A stretch of 64,000 bases of DNA, taken from positions 750,087 to 814,086 of the forward strand of contig VZRN01004257.1 in NCBI GenBank assembly GCA_013397935.1, read 5' to 3'. This document shows, one piece after another, positions 35,861-48,918 of the stretch; within the stretch, counting starts at the first letter, position 1; every line of letters begins with the position of its first letter. A model generated the notes under the pieces. That model searched no databases. It saw only the letters and a list, made by a program, of their open reading frames with translations, and was not told where the DNA came from. Made by a program: the position numbers and the translations under genes. The DNA is from Dasyornis broadbenti (taxonomy: Eukaryota > Chordata > Aves > Passeriformes > Dasyornithidae).

Positions 35861-36990
35861 GGATGTTTGGTGGCACTTTCCAGGCCTGGTCACACCACGG
35901 TGGCAGCCGGCTTTTCTTTAGGCCTGCCAGCCATGCCCAGCCTGGAGTGTTTCCACTGCTGGCAGCGGCTGCCCTTTTGTTTTTGTGTATTCCCTCGCTC
36001 AGTGTGCCTCCCATTACGGGCTGTTGGCAGCACTGAAGGAACGGGGGGCTCCTGCAGGGATCGCTTTCACGAGAGTCATGAGAGAGTGCACCTTGAATAT
36101 CATCTGCACCGAGGCTGGGAAGCAGGAGTTATCCTTGGCAGAGAGCCAGGGAACACAAAGTGACATCTCTGACGGACACTGCTGGTGCATGAGGAGCTGG
36201 AATCGAAGGCAGGCGGGGACAGCTGATGAAAGGGAAAAATCCGGCTCGGATTTGTGGTGTCCAGGCAAACACACCTGAGGGGATGGGGGCAGAGCTGCTT
36301 GCAGGTCACAGCGGGGATGAGGAGCTGCTGCACGACAAATGCAGCCCTCCCAGGGTGGCAGCTGTCAGTCCTCGCCTGTGGAGATGCACGAGCTGAGCAG
36401 CAGCTCCTCAAGTGCCACCAGCAGTGGCTGGGGGTTCTTTGGCCGAGAAAGACGTTTCTGTTGCTTCTTATGGGGGGAACAGCCTCTTGCAGCTCATTTC
36501 CAGGTGTTAGCAGAAGCGAAAGAAAAGTGTGCAAATGCACAGAGAGCATCTTACCTTTACTGAAAAGGTAAAATAAAAAAAAAGCAAAATTAAAGATCAG
36601 TCTTAAAATTCTACTTAATTGAATTTACACAACTCATAGCACTTGCTGCTGAATGCTAAAAGGAAATTCTGGAAAAATATTTGTGTAAAAAAATTAATGG
36701 CTCACATGGGCATTTTAACAAAGTCTGTGTGCCGAGTTCCAGTCTCTGTGAAGTGAGTGGGGCTTTAAGCGTTGGTCTCAGTGTGACCATGAATTGGATC
36801 AAATTGAGTCTTCAGTAAAATAGCTCTACATTCAGCACAGTCAGTTTTAAACACAGAGGTTTTTACTTTCAGTAAGGTTTGATTTTGACAAAGGTAATAC
36901 AATTTCAATATCGCCATTTGGCGTAAACATTTTCTTTTTGTTATGAACCTTCTGCATTTATTTATTTTCCAGAATTCTCAAATGAATAAC
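35861..36990. other. Non-coding stretch, no gene recognised
   Basis: The segment 35860-36560 is GC-moderate and open in several frames on both strands (up to 149 codons minus, 105 codons plus). The frames overlap one another and show no recognisable domain. The remainder is AT-rich unique sequence. Confidence 0.5.
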
Positions 36991-37011
36991 TTTTTTTTTT
37001 TTTTTTTTTTT
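36991..37011. repeat. Poly-T run (T21)
   Basis: About 21 consecutive T with no element body recognised beside them. Confidence 0.9.
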
Positions 37012-37601
37012 AGCTTGCATGTATACAGAATCAGGGGTCAGTGTTAAAATAATAGCAAGAACTACAGGCAGGATTTTCAAAAACTTCATTCCAAAGATTC
37101 CAACACACAGATCCAAGCTGGATCTGCCAAGGTATTCCCCAAGATATTAGGAATGAAGACTAGGTGTGTTCTGGCATTTCTGAGTACAAAAGCAAACGCC
37201 ATCACACTCTTCTCCAGTTTTCTGAAACTTCTTAGGGAGTTGTGAGTTAAAAGCTGACCCGCCTATGAATATTTTGGTGAGTGTAATGTACATTAAGTGT
37301 ATGGAGGGTCTCCTGGTCACTCTAGGAAAACAGTTTTAGATGCACAGCTTTGCTGTTTCTTGGTGGAGTGCATTAAGCCAGGTCTTTGACTCAGCAGCGA
37401 TGTTTTTCTTGGCATAAGGTTGGCACTTCCCTTGTGGAGCTGCAGGACCAGCAGATGTTGAACTGTTGGGGTTCTGTGAGTTCCTAAAAAATTCCCTTAG
37501 AGAAAACCCATTCCCGTGGCATCCTAAGAACCTGCACGGTTTTATTTACCGTCGGTTTGCGTTTTGAATTTTGACACACCAATGGCAACTACAGAAAGCC
37601 A

Positions 37602-37646
37602 CAAAAAAAAAAAGAAAAAAAAAAAAAGAAAAAAAGAAGAGAAAAT
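37602..37646. repeat. A-rich, G-interrupted low-complexity tract
   Basis: A runs are broken by single G residues, about 45 bases. The frame across it reads as a run of Lys and is not evidence of a protein. Confidence 0.9.
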
Positions 37647-40420
37647 AACTTTAAAAGTTTGTGAAATACAGCTACAGCTAAGAGAGATTGTGTTTTTAAG
37701 ACAGGGTGTGAGAGAAATCGAAGGTATGGTCTTATTTTCAAGCATCTTCATTCTTCTCGACAGAGGCCTTTTGCCGGTGAATTATTTAGGATCACGTTGT
37801 TTGTAGTGATCGAAAAGGGTTCAGATTTAGAAACCAGAAGGCCAACAAAAAATGAGAAACTGGGGCTTCAGGATAAATGTGGATTTCAGACTGTGATGAT
37901 TTCTTATCCTCTCTCTTCCCTTTGCCTGTGGAACACATGAGCAGCTTGGGCACTTGGGGAAGGCCCTGCTGAGAGTGATAATTTAGGGTTTTTTGACCTT
38001 ATGGCTGGTTCCTTTCGAAAAGGGCAGATGCTGAGACTGGGAGTCCCTGTCTGATGTTTCTCTGGGGCACTGAGAGAAAATCCCTTCTTGATTTCCTTCC
38101 CTGCAGAAGCACAGGAACTCGATTCAGCTTGGTCCCAGAGGGGAAAGGGAAACAATGCCAAATTCCAGCCTAATTTCTGAGCCAACCACCTGCCAGTGGC
38201 AAAGAAATGGCAGAGGCTTCGGTCCCAGGGCTGCTGCAAAGGGGAAAGGGATCCCTGCCTTCTGGGGAGGGAAGGCTGTAAGAGAGGATTTAGGGATACA
38301 TTTGTGAGGGAAGCACAGACGGGATGGAGGGCCTCATTTTCTGTCGGCGCTTGGGGCGAGATGAATCAGTAAACGAAAAACTTCACGCCTGGGCTATCAC
38401 CACAGCTGAAGAACTGTGACTGCAGCAAGGACAGGGCTCCTTTGCAAGGGGCTGGGCCAAGATCCACACAATCGAGCTCTAGGATGAGTTTGAGGCTCAG
38501 GGTTCCAGACACGATGCAGAGCAAAGCTCCATGGCACAAAATTTTGCCTCTGCCACGCCCAAACTGTTGAATCCTTTTCAAACGCAGATTCATTCCCGGG
38601 ACAACTTTCTAATTTCTTGACCTTTTTGTGAGTGAACTGAAATATTTAGCTCTAGCTTAAGGCAAACACGTTTCTTCTTGGTGCACGCCTTGGGAGCTGG
38701 AAGCTCTGCAGGGTGATGAGGTACCACTAGTCCGCAGTTTTTCAGGCAGTACAGAGGCTGAAAATCTGAATGCAGACCCTTCACTGGTACAAAAATGGAC
38801 TGGTGTTTACTGAAAAATGCTAATTTACCCTGGAAATGGCCAAAGGTAAGCACGTGCACCAACTCTTTCTGCAGAAGCATGGCTATTTCAACTGAAATTT
38901 GTAACGGATTGGTTAATTTTGGGGGGGGATACAGAGAATCGAAGGCAATGAAAACGCTGTGAAAAGTTGGCAGATTGAAAACGGACTCTTAGGAGACAGA
39001 TTGCTCAAATTGACTGTTCAAACGTAACTCACAGCACCAGAAGCATAAATGGCAAGCAGAAGACATAAATTTGCTTTCAAGCAAACCAGGTGAAAGTTGC
39101 CTTCCTTTGTGAAGAAAGCAGAGATCCTTTCTAGCATGCATAGGAAATTGAAGGTTTGCATGCTTATTTACAGGCTGAAAAGGCTTCTGTTTCTGTTCTA
39201 AGCCTATAAAGTGCTTGACATTGAAGCTGGATTTAGCAAATATCTGTGAGTAGAAGGGGAGCAAGAGAATAATTACCTGGGAAAAGTAACTTGAACCGCC
39301 TACTCAGAGCACTTGAATTGCATTTCCTGTATTTTCCAGATGTGTGTCTTTCCTTGTGTGTGTTCACTTCTTCCTAAATCAGAAGTAATTTAATTCAGTG
39401 AGAGTGTGGGCTTTTTTTGATGACCAAACCCTTATTTATACAAGAAGGAAAAAACCACAAACCACCCTCTCTGAAAACAAAATTTTAAGTAATTCCAACT
39501 CACAAGCGAGTAGAAATATTATCTGGATTAAATCAGGGCAGCACATTAAGCTGAATTCATGGCTTCCCAGCAACATCCAGGAGATGGAGAGACGGAGTCA
39601 ATAGGAACATTCAGTCTAGGGAAAGCAGCTCATGATTCCAAAAGCTGGGAAGGACCCCCAGGCAACCAAACCTGGTCACGTTTGCAGCGCAGGGAAGGTC
39701 TGAGGACACTTTCTCTGGGCTCCATGTGCTACAGACTCCACGTTCAACCCATGTCCTCCTGCAGAGCAGATCCAGAATTCAGAATACCCAGAATAAGGCA
39801 GTGAGGAGGGAAGAGGAGCAGGGAATCTGGTGATTTAGGGAATGACACAGCAGAGAGCTGACAGCTCCCGAGGAGATCTGCGAGCTCCTGTGGGGTGTCT
39901 GCTGCTCTGCAAAAACAGCGGCAAAGTCTAAGCAGGCCTGTGGCAAAGGGGTGACCTGTTGGTGTAAAATGATCGGCACGAAATCAGCTGTTCTAGAACA
40001 AACGCCAGTGAAAATCGCCGAACAAATTTCCCCTCATTTGTGATTCCTCGGTGTCTCGGATTCACGTGGAGTTTCTCTGGAAGGAGACCCAAGGAGAATG
40101 TCTGTCACAGCCTGATTAGCATGAACTCCTTAAACCAAGGCTTCGTCTTTGACAACTGTGATATAAACGTATTCTTCCAAGAGTAACCAGAGGACAGGTA
40201 CCTATAGATGCCATCCATCACCTTCAGATCTACTGACTTCCTTGCAACCTGCCTTCACGGACTCACTTGGTATTCCTTGACCTTGGCTAGAATTTATTTT
40301 TAGAGTTTGAACTCCGCTGGGCAAGTTCTGGCCTGAATAAGAATTTTCTTCTCTTTACAGGAAGCTGTGGAGACCTTATAACTGAGAAGAAAGCTGCAGC
40401 CAGATGTGTCGTTTGTGTGC
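37647..40420. other. Non-coding stretch, no gene recognised
   Basis: This is unique sequence with a G8 run near 38922. Frames are at most 111 codons. No exon, RNA gene or clear mobile element is seen. Confidence 0.5.
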
Positions 40421-40422
40421 AT

Positions 40423-40460
40423 TAAAAAAAACAAAACAAAACAAAAACAAACAATAAAAA
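40423..40460. repeat. (CAAAA)n-type microsatellite
   Basis: An A run is followed by about four CAAAA/CAAAAA units and a short A/C tail. It is simple sequence, probably derived from poly-A. Confidence 0.85.
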
Positions 40461-42300
40461 TGGTGTTGATAGTTTTGTTTTCTATGCTCTGACTGGATAA
40501 AAGCTTTCAATGAAAGCTGAACAGGGCTGAACTGAGAATGCAAGAAGGAAAACGATTCTGAAAGCAAGGAGGTTTGTGAAATAGCAAGCTGGGCATCTGA
40601 CAATGTCGCTCCCTTTCTCCTTGGGACCACTGATTTCATAAAAGTTTGAGGACAGTCTCCTTCATCCACAGTCTGAGTAAATATCTGATGATGATCTTGT
40701 CCTAGGATAGGATTTTGCTGTCATTTTTGCAGATGGGAAACATCCAGACAGTGTTGTAAACCCCACAGATCTGCGGGGTTTGTTTGCCTGGTGTTCAGCC
40801 ACTTGGGTTTCATTTTGGGCTGCCTGTAGTTAAGTCTTTCTTTTTAGGAGCACCAGGAACTCCTGAAATTCTGGCAATCCTCACATGATCTAATACACTA
40901 AAATTCAGGGCACCCCAGAACAGTGAGGCTGTGGAAATTTGAGCTTGAGTGATTAATCTAAACCTCCAGATTGGGTAGGACCCAGAAACAGAACCGCAGC
41001 TCTGGGATTTCATGTTTTTCTCTCTTCAGGGCCTTGCTCTAACCAAAGCGATGAGTGGGAAAAATTCGAGCCTCTTTTGTGGAGGGCTGAGACGAGTTGT
41101 TGCAATGCTGAAAACACAGCCCAGCTCTCAGCACCGTGCTCTCCAGAATTGTCTGCTAGCACAAGATCTCTGGTATTAAATCCAGACTCATAACGTGACA
41201 CGGAGGTGTGACAGAGGGATGCTGCCAGGGGCTGGATTTCGGCTGGTTCCTACCCCAAACCCATCCCGCAGTTGGTGTGAGTGGTGCTCTGTACAGCTGT
41301 GTGCGCTCATCTGAATTTCACAAATTCTTTATCCCATTGACAAAATAAATGAGCAGTCAAAACTGCAATTGTTTGTTAACAAAATTTATTCACAGGAATT
41401 TTGCGAGCTGAAGCGCCCTGCAGTAGGACACGGTGAAATCCAACCACGTCAGCTGCTCAGGTGACTGAATGCTACAGACTCTCCCCAGGTATGTAAACGG
41501 GACTGGGCAGTTTTAATTTCTTGTTAAACAGCAAATTTGCAAATGTTTATCCTGGGTACACTCCGTGTCATTCTTCCCAAGACCCCACCTTTTTTATTTT
41601 GTTTCACCTCTCAACCCCTCTTCTACTTTAAACGCTGCCAAAGGAAGGCTGGATAGGAAAGGAAACATTAGTTGGAAAAGGAAAACAAGCATCTGTACAC
41701 AATCATACACTCCACCAGTGTGAATACAAGGCACTCGAGTCTTATACAAAGCTGTGAACATTATGTGCCAAATTTGTTGCAGATGTAGGCAGAAGCTAGA
41801 AAATATTGCAAAACAGAAAAAAAAAAACCCAGTTAAAACAGGCATACCAACATTTATGAAAAAAAAAATTATTATAAACATTCTCCTTAATATTTAATTC
41901 AACACAGCTCCTTTTTTTTTTTTTTTCTGTCCACTTATGAAATATTTTGCAGCCAATAGATATTTAGGAAAAAAGTAACACAACAAGAGGTGGCTCAGAT
42001 GCCTTCAATGGTATAGGTTTTATCCAGACATAATTTTTAAAAATGCGTCTTTGCAGGCAGGAAAAGTCCTGTGGACTCATTTTTAGAGAAGTGGACTTTT
42101 CAGCATATTCCAGCTTGCTGCGAGCAGTGAGAGTGGTCAGCTTGACTTTCTTCCTGTGCTTATCGTGAGCTTGTTGTGTTATTTTATCACTCAACGTAGC
42201 CTAGCTATAATTCCTGTCATTAGAATAATTCCTTAGAGGATTTGCTGACTGTAATGAAGAGAAGATTTAATATTTGTGTCTGCAGACTCTCCAAATGACT
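40461..42300. other. Non-coding stretch, no gene recognised
   Basis: This is AT-rich unique sequence with an A10 run near 41818 and T16 at about 41912-41927. No gene or transposon is recognised. Confidence 0.5.
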
Positions 42301-42329
42301 CTTCTTTTTTTTTTTTTTTTAACTTAATT

Positions 42330-42405
42330 NNNNNNNNNNNNNNNNNNNNNNNNNNNNNNNNNNNNNNNNNNNNNNNNNNNNNNNNNNNNNNNNNNNNNNN
42401 NNNNN
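42330..42405. other. Assembly gap (76 N)
   Basis: Seventy-six unknown bases lie between poly-T runs at 42305-42320 and 42431-42453. The flanks suggest the gap covers low-complexity T-rich sequence that the assembly could not resolve. The true length is unknown. Confidence 0.98.
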
Positions 42406-42430
42406 AGAAAAAAAAGGGGTTTCCCTCTTC

Positions 42431-42453
42431 TTTTTTTTTTTTTTTTTTTTTTT
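42431..42453. repeat. Poly-T run (T23)
   Basis: Twenty-three T lie just right of the 76-N gap. Together with the T16 run on the left, they frame the unresolved segment. Confidence 0.9.
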
Positions 42454-45400
42454 AATTAGACATTTCTTATTTTAATGAAGACATTATTAGGGAGAGTTGA
42501 GCAGGAACAAATAGTGAGGAATTCGGGTTTAGCCATAAGGTCCTGCTCCTCTGGTTGACTTTTTGGAACAGACTTGGACGTGGAGTCTGAATGATACAAA
42601 CTCTAGAAGACCTTAAAATTAAACACCATCCCTATGTACCGATGGCCAAAAACGAGTTTCAGTCATTTTTATCATTAACAGCGATATTGGCTAACACCTC
42701 CTTTTTCAAAACAAAACAAAACCGTTTCGGAAGAGAAGAGAAATCTGCTTTTCCCATGGGAAAAGTTAAATATTTTGCCTAGCATGGTATGGATTCTGTC
42801 CAAAAACATGTTAATTTCTTAGTGCACCACGGGGTGTGTGTTTTAGTATTTCATGAATTCATCTGCCTCTCTGCATCAGGCTTCTCATGTCTTTACACAG
42901 CTCAGCCAGAAGGGAGGTGATCCCGGTACGACCTATGGTCTGGCTCAGAATTCCAGTATTGAAGGGAAAATCAAAACCCTTCAGACTCTGAATTGCCAAA
43001 ATTGCCATTCCAGTGTTCACTAAACCGAGTTTGAGAACTACCGGTTCTGTCAAAACGCAAACGTTGGAACAGGGGATCTTAATTTTAGATGTTTAGGTGG
43101 GATTTTTTGGGATGATGTGGCTATAGAATTGATGGAGGCAATTATGGGATGGCAAGAATGGACTGTCCTGGCAGGTAGACTTTGCTTTTCCCTTTGGAGC
43201 TTGTAAAAATTACCAGAATGAGTTCGGGGAAGATCCATAAATATATTTAGGGGAGCAACCTGTGTCACTTGAAGCAAGTACAATTTGAACCACTTGCACT
43301 TTTTCTCCTGACAAAATTCCAGTGGGCTGAAACCAGAGCTAAATCTGAGAGGAATATCTAGAAACTCATGGAATTCTCAGTCTGACCTAGAGGATGAAAA
43401 CAGGAAAGGGTGGGGTTGGCTGCTCTATCCCTCCGAGCACTTAGTGCAAGGTGCAGCTAAAAATAGCGAGCATGTTAGCAAAACGTTTCACGTGGTTGTT
43501 GTGGCTTTGCAAAAGCAGACACTTCATATTTTCCGCCGTATATCAAGCTCACCAAAGCTGGAGTCACGCCAAGTTCTGGAACCTTCAAACAGTAATTCAA
43601 ACAATCATGGGAAAAGTTTTGTTAGTGCTGGAGTTTTGGTGCTCAAAACTTTTTGCAGGATGCGCGTCACGTGTTGGAAAACCAGCTCTCACTCTGTCCG
43701 GTGGAAATCCAATAATTCAGAGTCTCTTCGCATTAAACTACAGAAATTCAGCATAGGAAGAAAACAGAAAAAAAAAAAAAAAATCCTCATTTGTGGAAAG
43801 TGAAGCAAGGGTTTCAGCAGGTGCACTTGATTCTCCTCCGACACCATCACCTTCCCATTTAATTCCCTTAAAATTAGTGGTGTCAGCTCCATTAGAAATG
43901 ACAAGAGTTACTAATTTACTCTTTTCTTCATTTTCAGTAGGTTTGAACTTGCCCCTCTAATTAATTGTTTTAAAATTTATTTTATTTTTTTTTAAAATAT
44001 TTTATTTCCAAGGCTTTTTAATACTTCTGTTCCCAAGTGGGCAGCTAAGGGAGGGGTTAGGACCTTCTCCGTGGACTGGGCAGGGTGTGGTCTATTTTTA
44101 AGGATTTCACTGGAGTTCTGTGAGATAGGAACACCTCTCAGTCTTGGGTTGAGAGCCAGCACAAACCTCAGGATTTTGGAGCTGCAGCTGCTCCACGGGA
44201 AAATAATTCCGTGTATTTCTCTGCATATGTAGAACATGTATATATATTCTCATTTATAGTCGTAAGTGGTTTTTTTTGAAGAAGAGATACTCTATTCCTG
44301 TTCTGCGTTTCAGGGCTTCCACGCTGAACAGTGTCATAGTTTGGCAAAAAAAACAACTGTGATCCTCAAAGCTCTGCTGCAAAAATGGTTTTGTAAGAAC
44401 CAGCTTAATAAAAACATCAGGCCTCTCTGTTCCAAATAATTTTATTGCAGTTAACACCTCAGGCAGCTGACAAGCGCGTTGTCACCGAGGCACTCTCTCT
44501 GCCTGTGAATGATGGCACCAGCGAGTGCTGGATTTCTGCAGCATCTTAAACACACAGGCACTGTCTTCCAGCTGCACTGCAGTTTTTCTCTACCTCTTTG
44601 GAAGGGATGGTAGCTAAAAAAACCCCGCTGTTTTGTGCAAAAGCTATTTCGTGATGGTAAGGCTTCACAGGCATCAAATTAGTTCACCTGCATCAAATTG
44701 CATGAAAAGTGTGCAAAGGACACTTCCTGGACATTTTCTGTGTAGGGGCTTTATTTTTCTAAACTAAATGTGCAATGTAATGGTTGTGAGTTCCTTCTTC
44801 CGTCCAGGAATCAGTTCTGGCCTTGACCTCTCCAATGCCTGCTCCATTTCCTTGTGTTGGCATGGGTGTCTTAGCAGGAATAACCTCTTTAATCTAAATA
44901 CTTCCTTGATGTACCCAGAATTTATAGAGACTTTTACTTGCCCCGTGTATAATTCTTAAATTCATAAACTGCGTTCATGTGAGGTTTGTAGTGTTTCAAT
45001 GATTTCTCTTTCTGTTTTAAAAGTTGATTGCAATTTATCCACTGGTAAATCTCTGCTTAAACCGTACTGCATTTTTATTGCCTTTTTTTTTTTTTTCCAA
45101 GGATGATCTACAGAAATGTTCTCTGTGCAACAGCTGAACGTGGAAAGGGCATTATTCCAGTCAGCCTTCGGTGACATGCCGAAGTTGTCCTCTATTTTTT
45201 TAAAAAAGCAATATTTCGGGAATAAATTCTACATCTAAAAAAATGTAAAGCCGGGAATTGTGACTTACGAGTACGGAGAACTTTGTAGCAGGCTGATCGC
45301 CAAATTTTATCCTCTTACTTATGATGCCAAATAATATGTTGGTTCTGTGGAAATTTACCTTCAGGAAACACAGCTGGGTGTGATTCTTTGTGGGTTCTGG

Positions 45401-45510
45401 GAAGCAGAGAACAGAAATTGTGAGTTTTTGGAAAATTTATTCTCACTGATAATTTTTTTTTTTTTCCTTTATTTTCCCTCTGTCTCCCGAGACATGTTTA
45501 GTGCATGGTA
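42454..45510. other. Non-coding stretch, second MEF2-type site
   Basis: GCTAAAAATAGC lies at 43456-43467, identical over 12 bases to 13946-13957. A further MEF2-like CTATTTTTAA lies at 44092-44101. An A16 run lies at 43768-43783. Frames up to 119 codons overlap in neighbouring registers and match nothing I know. Confidence 0.5.
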
Positions 45511-45513
45511 AAG

Positions 45514-45543
45514 TATATATATATATATATATATTTTTTTTTT
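45514..45543. repeat. (TA)10 microsatellite with T tail
   Basis: Ten TA units are followed by about ten T. It is the first of four TA-rich microsatellites within 2.3 kb. Confidence 0.95.
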
Positions 45544-45680
45544 CAGAGAACAGGTGTGATTATTAAGAACTGGAATAAATTTCAAAAATCCATGAAAAAA
45601 TAGTTGTCACATTGGCCGTTAATTGTCTACATATATCCTTATTCCTTTCAACCCATGATATAATATCTCTTCTTTATAAA

Positions 45681-45696
45681 TATATATATATATATA
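45681..45696. repeat. (TA)8 microsatellite
   Basis: About eight TA units sit within AT-rich flanks (TATAAA at both ends). Confidence 0.9.
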
Positions 45697-46110
45697 AATA
45701 TCCCCAAGTTTCACCCACACGACTCTAGGATTGGTTTCTACACTAACTGATCAAATATTACCAGTAGGAAGATTATTTTGATGGGGGAAAAAAAAGGTGT
45801 AAATCGACTATAATAAGTTTTTGTGTGGGTGCTGGAAGTTTGCTGTTGCCTGCACCAGACGTAGTGCTTTAGCTAAGGAAAATTAGAGCTTGAAACTCCA
45901 TTTCTTAGGTGAGGAGTGATTTATGATTGCAAACATACGTTCAAAATAATAAACATTTGGTAAATTTGCACATTCCTCCCTTTGCTATATATAATTATTT
46001 CCTGTGTGTAGCATTAGTGTCTCATGAATAAAAAAAACTTCTCATAACAGGTCCTCCTGCAGTGTTGCTAAGCTCAACTATTGAATGCAATTTTTTGTGT
46101 GGTATTAGTT

Positions 46111-46136
46111 AAAAAAAAAAAAAGAAAAAGAAAAAG
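46111..46136. repeat. A-rich tract with AAAAAG units
   Basis: A13 is followed by G-interrupted A5 units. It is simple sequence. Confidence 0.85.
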
Positions 46137-46525
46137 TTCTTTATCTAAAAGGCTGTTTAGTCTTTCTGCTACGGGCAGGGGAATTTACAAGTCGCCGTTG
46201 TTTTTCAGTGCAGTAAAAATATATTGAGAACCACCAGCATTTAACATAAACAGGTCCACAAAAAGCACTTCCCCAGCTTGCTCTTGGTGAATTAAAAAGT
46301 ATTTGAATATGCAATTCTGCTGGTTTTTAGTGTTTTTTTCGGATCTAGGAAGATGATGCTGAGCCTGGAGGCACCGAGTTCTTTACAAGAGTGCCTACTC
46401 AGCTCTTTGTGGTGATGATCAAGTTCTCTGCAGTTGATGTTAAGCCGTTGTAGAAACTCACAGTAAAACACAGAGTTAATGACGTGCTTTGTTTCTAAAT
46501 CTAAAATAAAAACCATAGGTGTGTG

Positions 46526-46577
46526 CATATATATATATATATATTCATATATGTGTGTATATATATATAGATATATA
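46526..46577. repeat. Imperfect (TA)n/(TG)n microsatellite
   Basis: Mixed AT dinucleotides with GTGTGT and AGAT interruptions extend over about 50 bases. Confidence 0.9.
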
Positions 46578-46579
46578 AA

Positions 46580-47830
46580 GTGACTCTGCTCCCGCAGAGC
46601 TCACACTGAGCACTGTGAAAAGACTCTAGAAAAGAAAAACAGATCCTGGTCTGATGCTCCAGTGCTCTGGGAGGATTCCTGAAATCTTTATTGCCGATAT
46701 TGGTACCTTGACAAGACCAAAAGACAGGTAGGTGTACAAGCAGCTTTGAGAGGTATTAGGAATCTCAGTTTCTGGTGGTTTAATATTCCCAGGTTGTCGT
46801 GAAAACAGTCGTGAAACCAAGCGAGAGAGGAGCTATCCTAAGAACACATGCAAATACGCAAAAATACAAATATACAAAGAATACAAGTTAATAATTGGAA
46901 ATGGCAAAGTTTAATGGCCCACCACAGTGTCCTGTTCTAAGGAGTTGTTCCTTATGTTAATGCGAGCTTTGGAAAACAGGATAAAAGCTGAAGTATCAAC
47001 ATTTTCAACTGACAAGAGCAATTAGTTTTATATACTGAGATTAAATAAAATTCTCTACTGGGAAGCGCAAAAAGAATCATTTGGAAGAAGAATCCCCTGA
47101 ACTGGGTGATCTGTAACTACCCAGAGAATCACTGGGGGTCACTTTAGCATGTGAACTTTTCACTTCCCCAGATGCTCTTAAAGGGGAAAAGGACCACGGG
47201 ACGGTAGAATGGACAAGAGTTTGAAGCCAGTATCGTAAAAAGGTGGATGCAAACATGAAGTTTCTGGTTCAGGCTGTGGATGAAGGGTGGGTTATGAGTT
47301 TAAATGAGAGATGACTATGTTGCAGTGCTGGGATTCCAGCTGTTCCTGATCCTCCAGGTCAGGCATTGTTTGGGGTTTCCCAGACTTTGCCTGTCTTCAC
47401 AAATGCCCCAAACCCTCGGTGTCTCTCCGGTCTCTTATGAGGCTGCTCTGTGCTCGTGGGACGAACCTGGTTCCCTGCTGCACCTCTCCTCAGAACACCC
47501 GCAACTCCTTTAGGTTCTAATTCAACACCAGCTCAGGTTATTCTGCCAGCAAAAGCACCGAGTTCAGCTGCAGCTGCATCCATTGGCTCCTCAAGGCTGC
47601 AAGCAGTGGCACCAGCGTCACTTTTTCGGGTGAATGACGCACCCACTGGCGAGTCCATAAGTGCAAGGTTCAATCCTCCCTTTCACGTGGCTGCGTTTAA
47701 GCATTCTTTTACCACCACGTGCTTTGAAGGTGGCAATCCCCTGCCCGTCGCTCACAGAACACACACAAATATTCTGCATCTGGCACAACCGAGCTTCACA
47801 GATGTGCAGCAGCACAGTTGCTGGTTAAAA
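46580..47830. other. Non-coding stretch, no gene recognised
   Basis: A 143-codon frame (47450-47881) runs into a TA microsatellite and is not gene-like. The rest is unique sequence. Confidence 0.5.
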
Positions 47831-47833
47831 AGC

Positions 47834-47862
47834 ATATATATATATATGTATGTGTTATATAT
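47834..47862. repeat. (TA)n microsatellite
   Basis: About seven TA units are followed by GTATGTGTTATATA. It is the fourth TA-rich tract in this part of the window. Confidence 0.9.
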
Positions 47863-48915
47863 TCCTGTTGCTCAAAGATAATTTTGGTTTTGTGGCCCCT
47901 CAGGACAAGACAGACGTTGAGGGTGCTGGAAAGAGTCCTTTAAGGAGCAGCTGATTGAGCTGCTTTTATCTGGAGTAGTTTGATGAGGCACTATTGCCTT
48001 ACAAAATATCAAAACCTGCTCACTCTACTTTACTGGCCCTACACCAATCCATGCTACTCGGAAAGAGAAGGTGAATTTTTGATTTCGGGGTTTAAGGTGC
48101 CTGCTAATTTGCAATTTACCCAGAGCAGGCTTGTCTTTCCACAGAGATTAAAGAGTTTTAACCCTCAATGTATCTTTAGAAGGGTGAAACGCTCTGTCTG
48201 TGGTGTTGGTGGGATTTTTGTTTGTTTTGGGTTTTGGGACTTTTTAAGCAAAATTAAGATCTACTAGGATACGTTTGGCAAAAGAATTTTAAATTAAGAT
48301 TCTTTTTTTTTAGAAAACTATTGCACCTCCTTGAACTCTTCCAGCAGAAGTTAGGGTTTCGTTCTGATGCTGCAACGAGCAGTTGAGGTCACTTAACCGT
48401 GCTGAGAAGGACACAAGGACTGCAGGGGCTCATTGGGATGATGGGGAGCACACCCATCAGCGAGGTGAGGGAAAATGGACCTCTGGAGCCCAGAGAAGGA
48501 GAGTCATTTCGAGGACTGAGCAGATAGATTAGAGCTGCAGCTCAGCAAGAACCAGAGGTTTATTACTGACCTCATGGGCCAGCCACCAGGGCAGGGCTGA
48601 CAAGTGGAAAGCAGGACCTGTTGTCAGTGGTTTCCAGGGGTTTGGTAGGTTTTTTTTTTTTTTTTCAGGTTAACAACGAAATGAAGCAAAATCTTTCATT
48701 GTTTTTTCTCCAGCTCTGGGAGATGGAAAAGTGCACCTCAGGTATCTACTTCATCTTGCTGATTTCAGGCAATAATTTGTGATGGAAGAAGTGCAGACGC
48801 CAAGTCCTGCTCAGCTTGACTCAGAAAAGAGGTTTTCAGTTCAGATCGCTTTTGGAAAGAACCGGTACTTGACATTTTCATTAAAAGTAACCACATGCAG
48901 CACTACTTGTTGCAG
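47863..48915. other. Non-coding stretch, no gene recognised
   Basis: This is unique sequence with a T15 run at about 48651-48665. No exon or transposon is recognised. Confidence 0.5.
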
Positions 48916-48918
48916 TAG

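Noticed and set aside
38405..38420. GCTGAAGAACTGT similar to the 3' part of miR-22
   Set aside because: The seed region does not match and no hairpin partner is visible.
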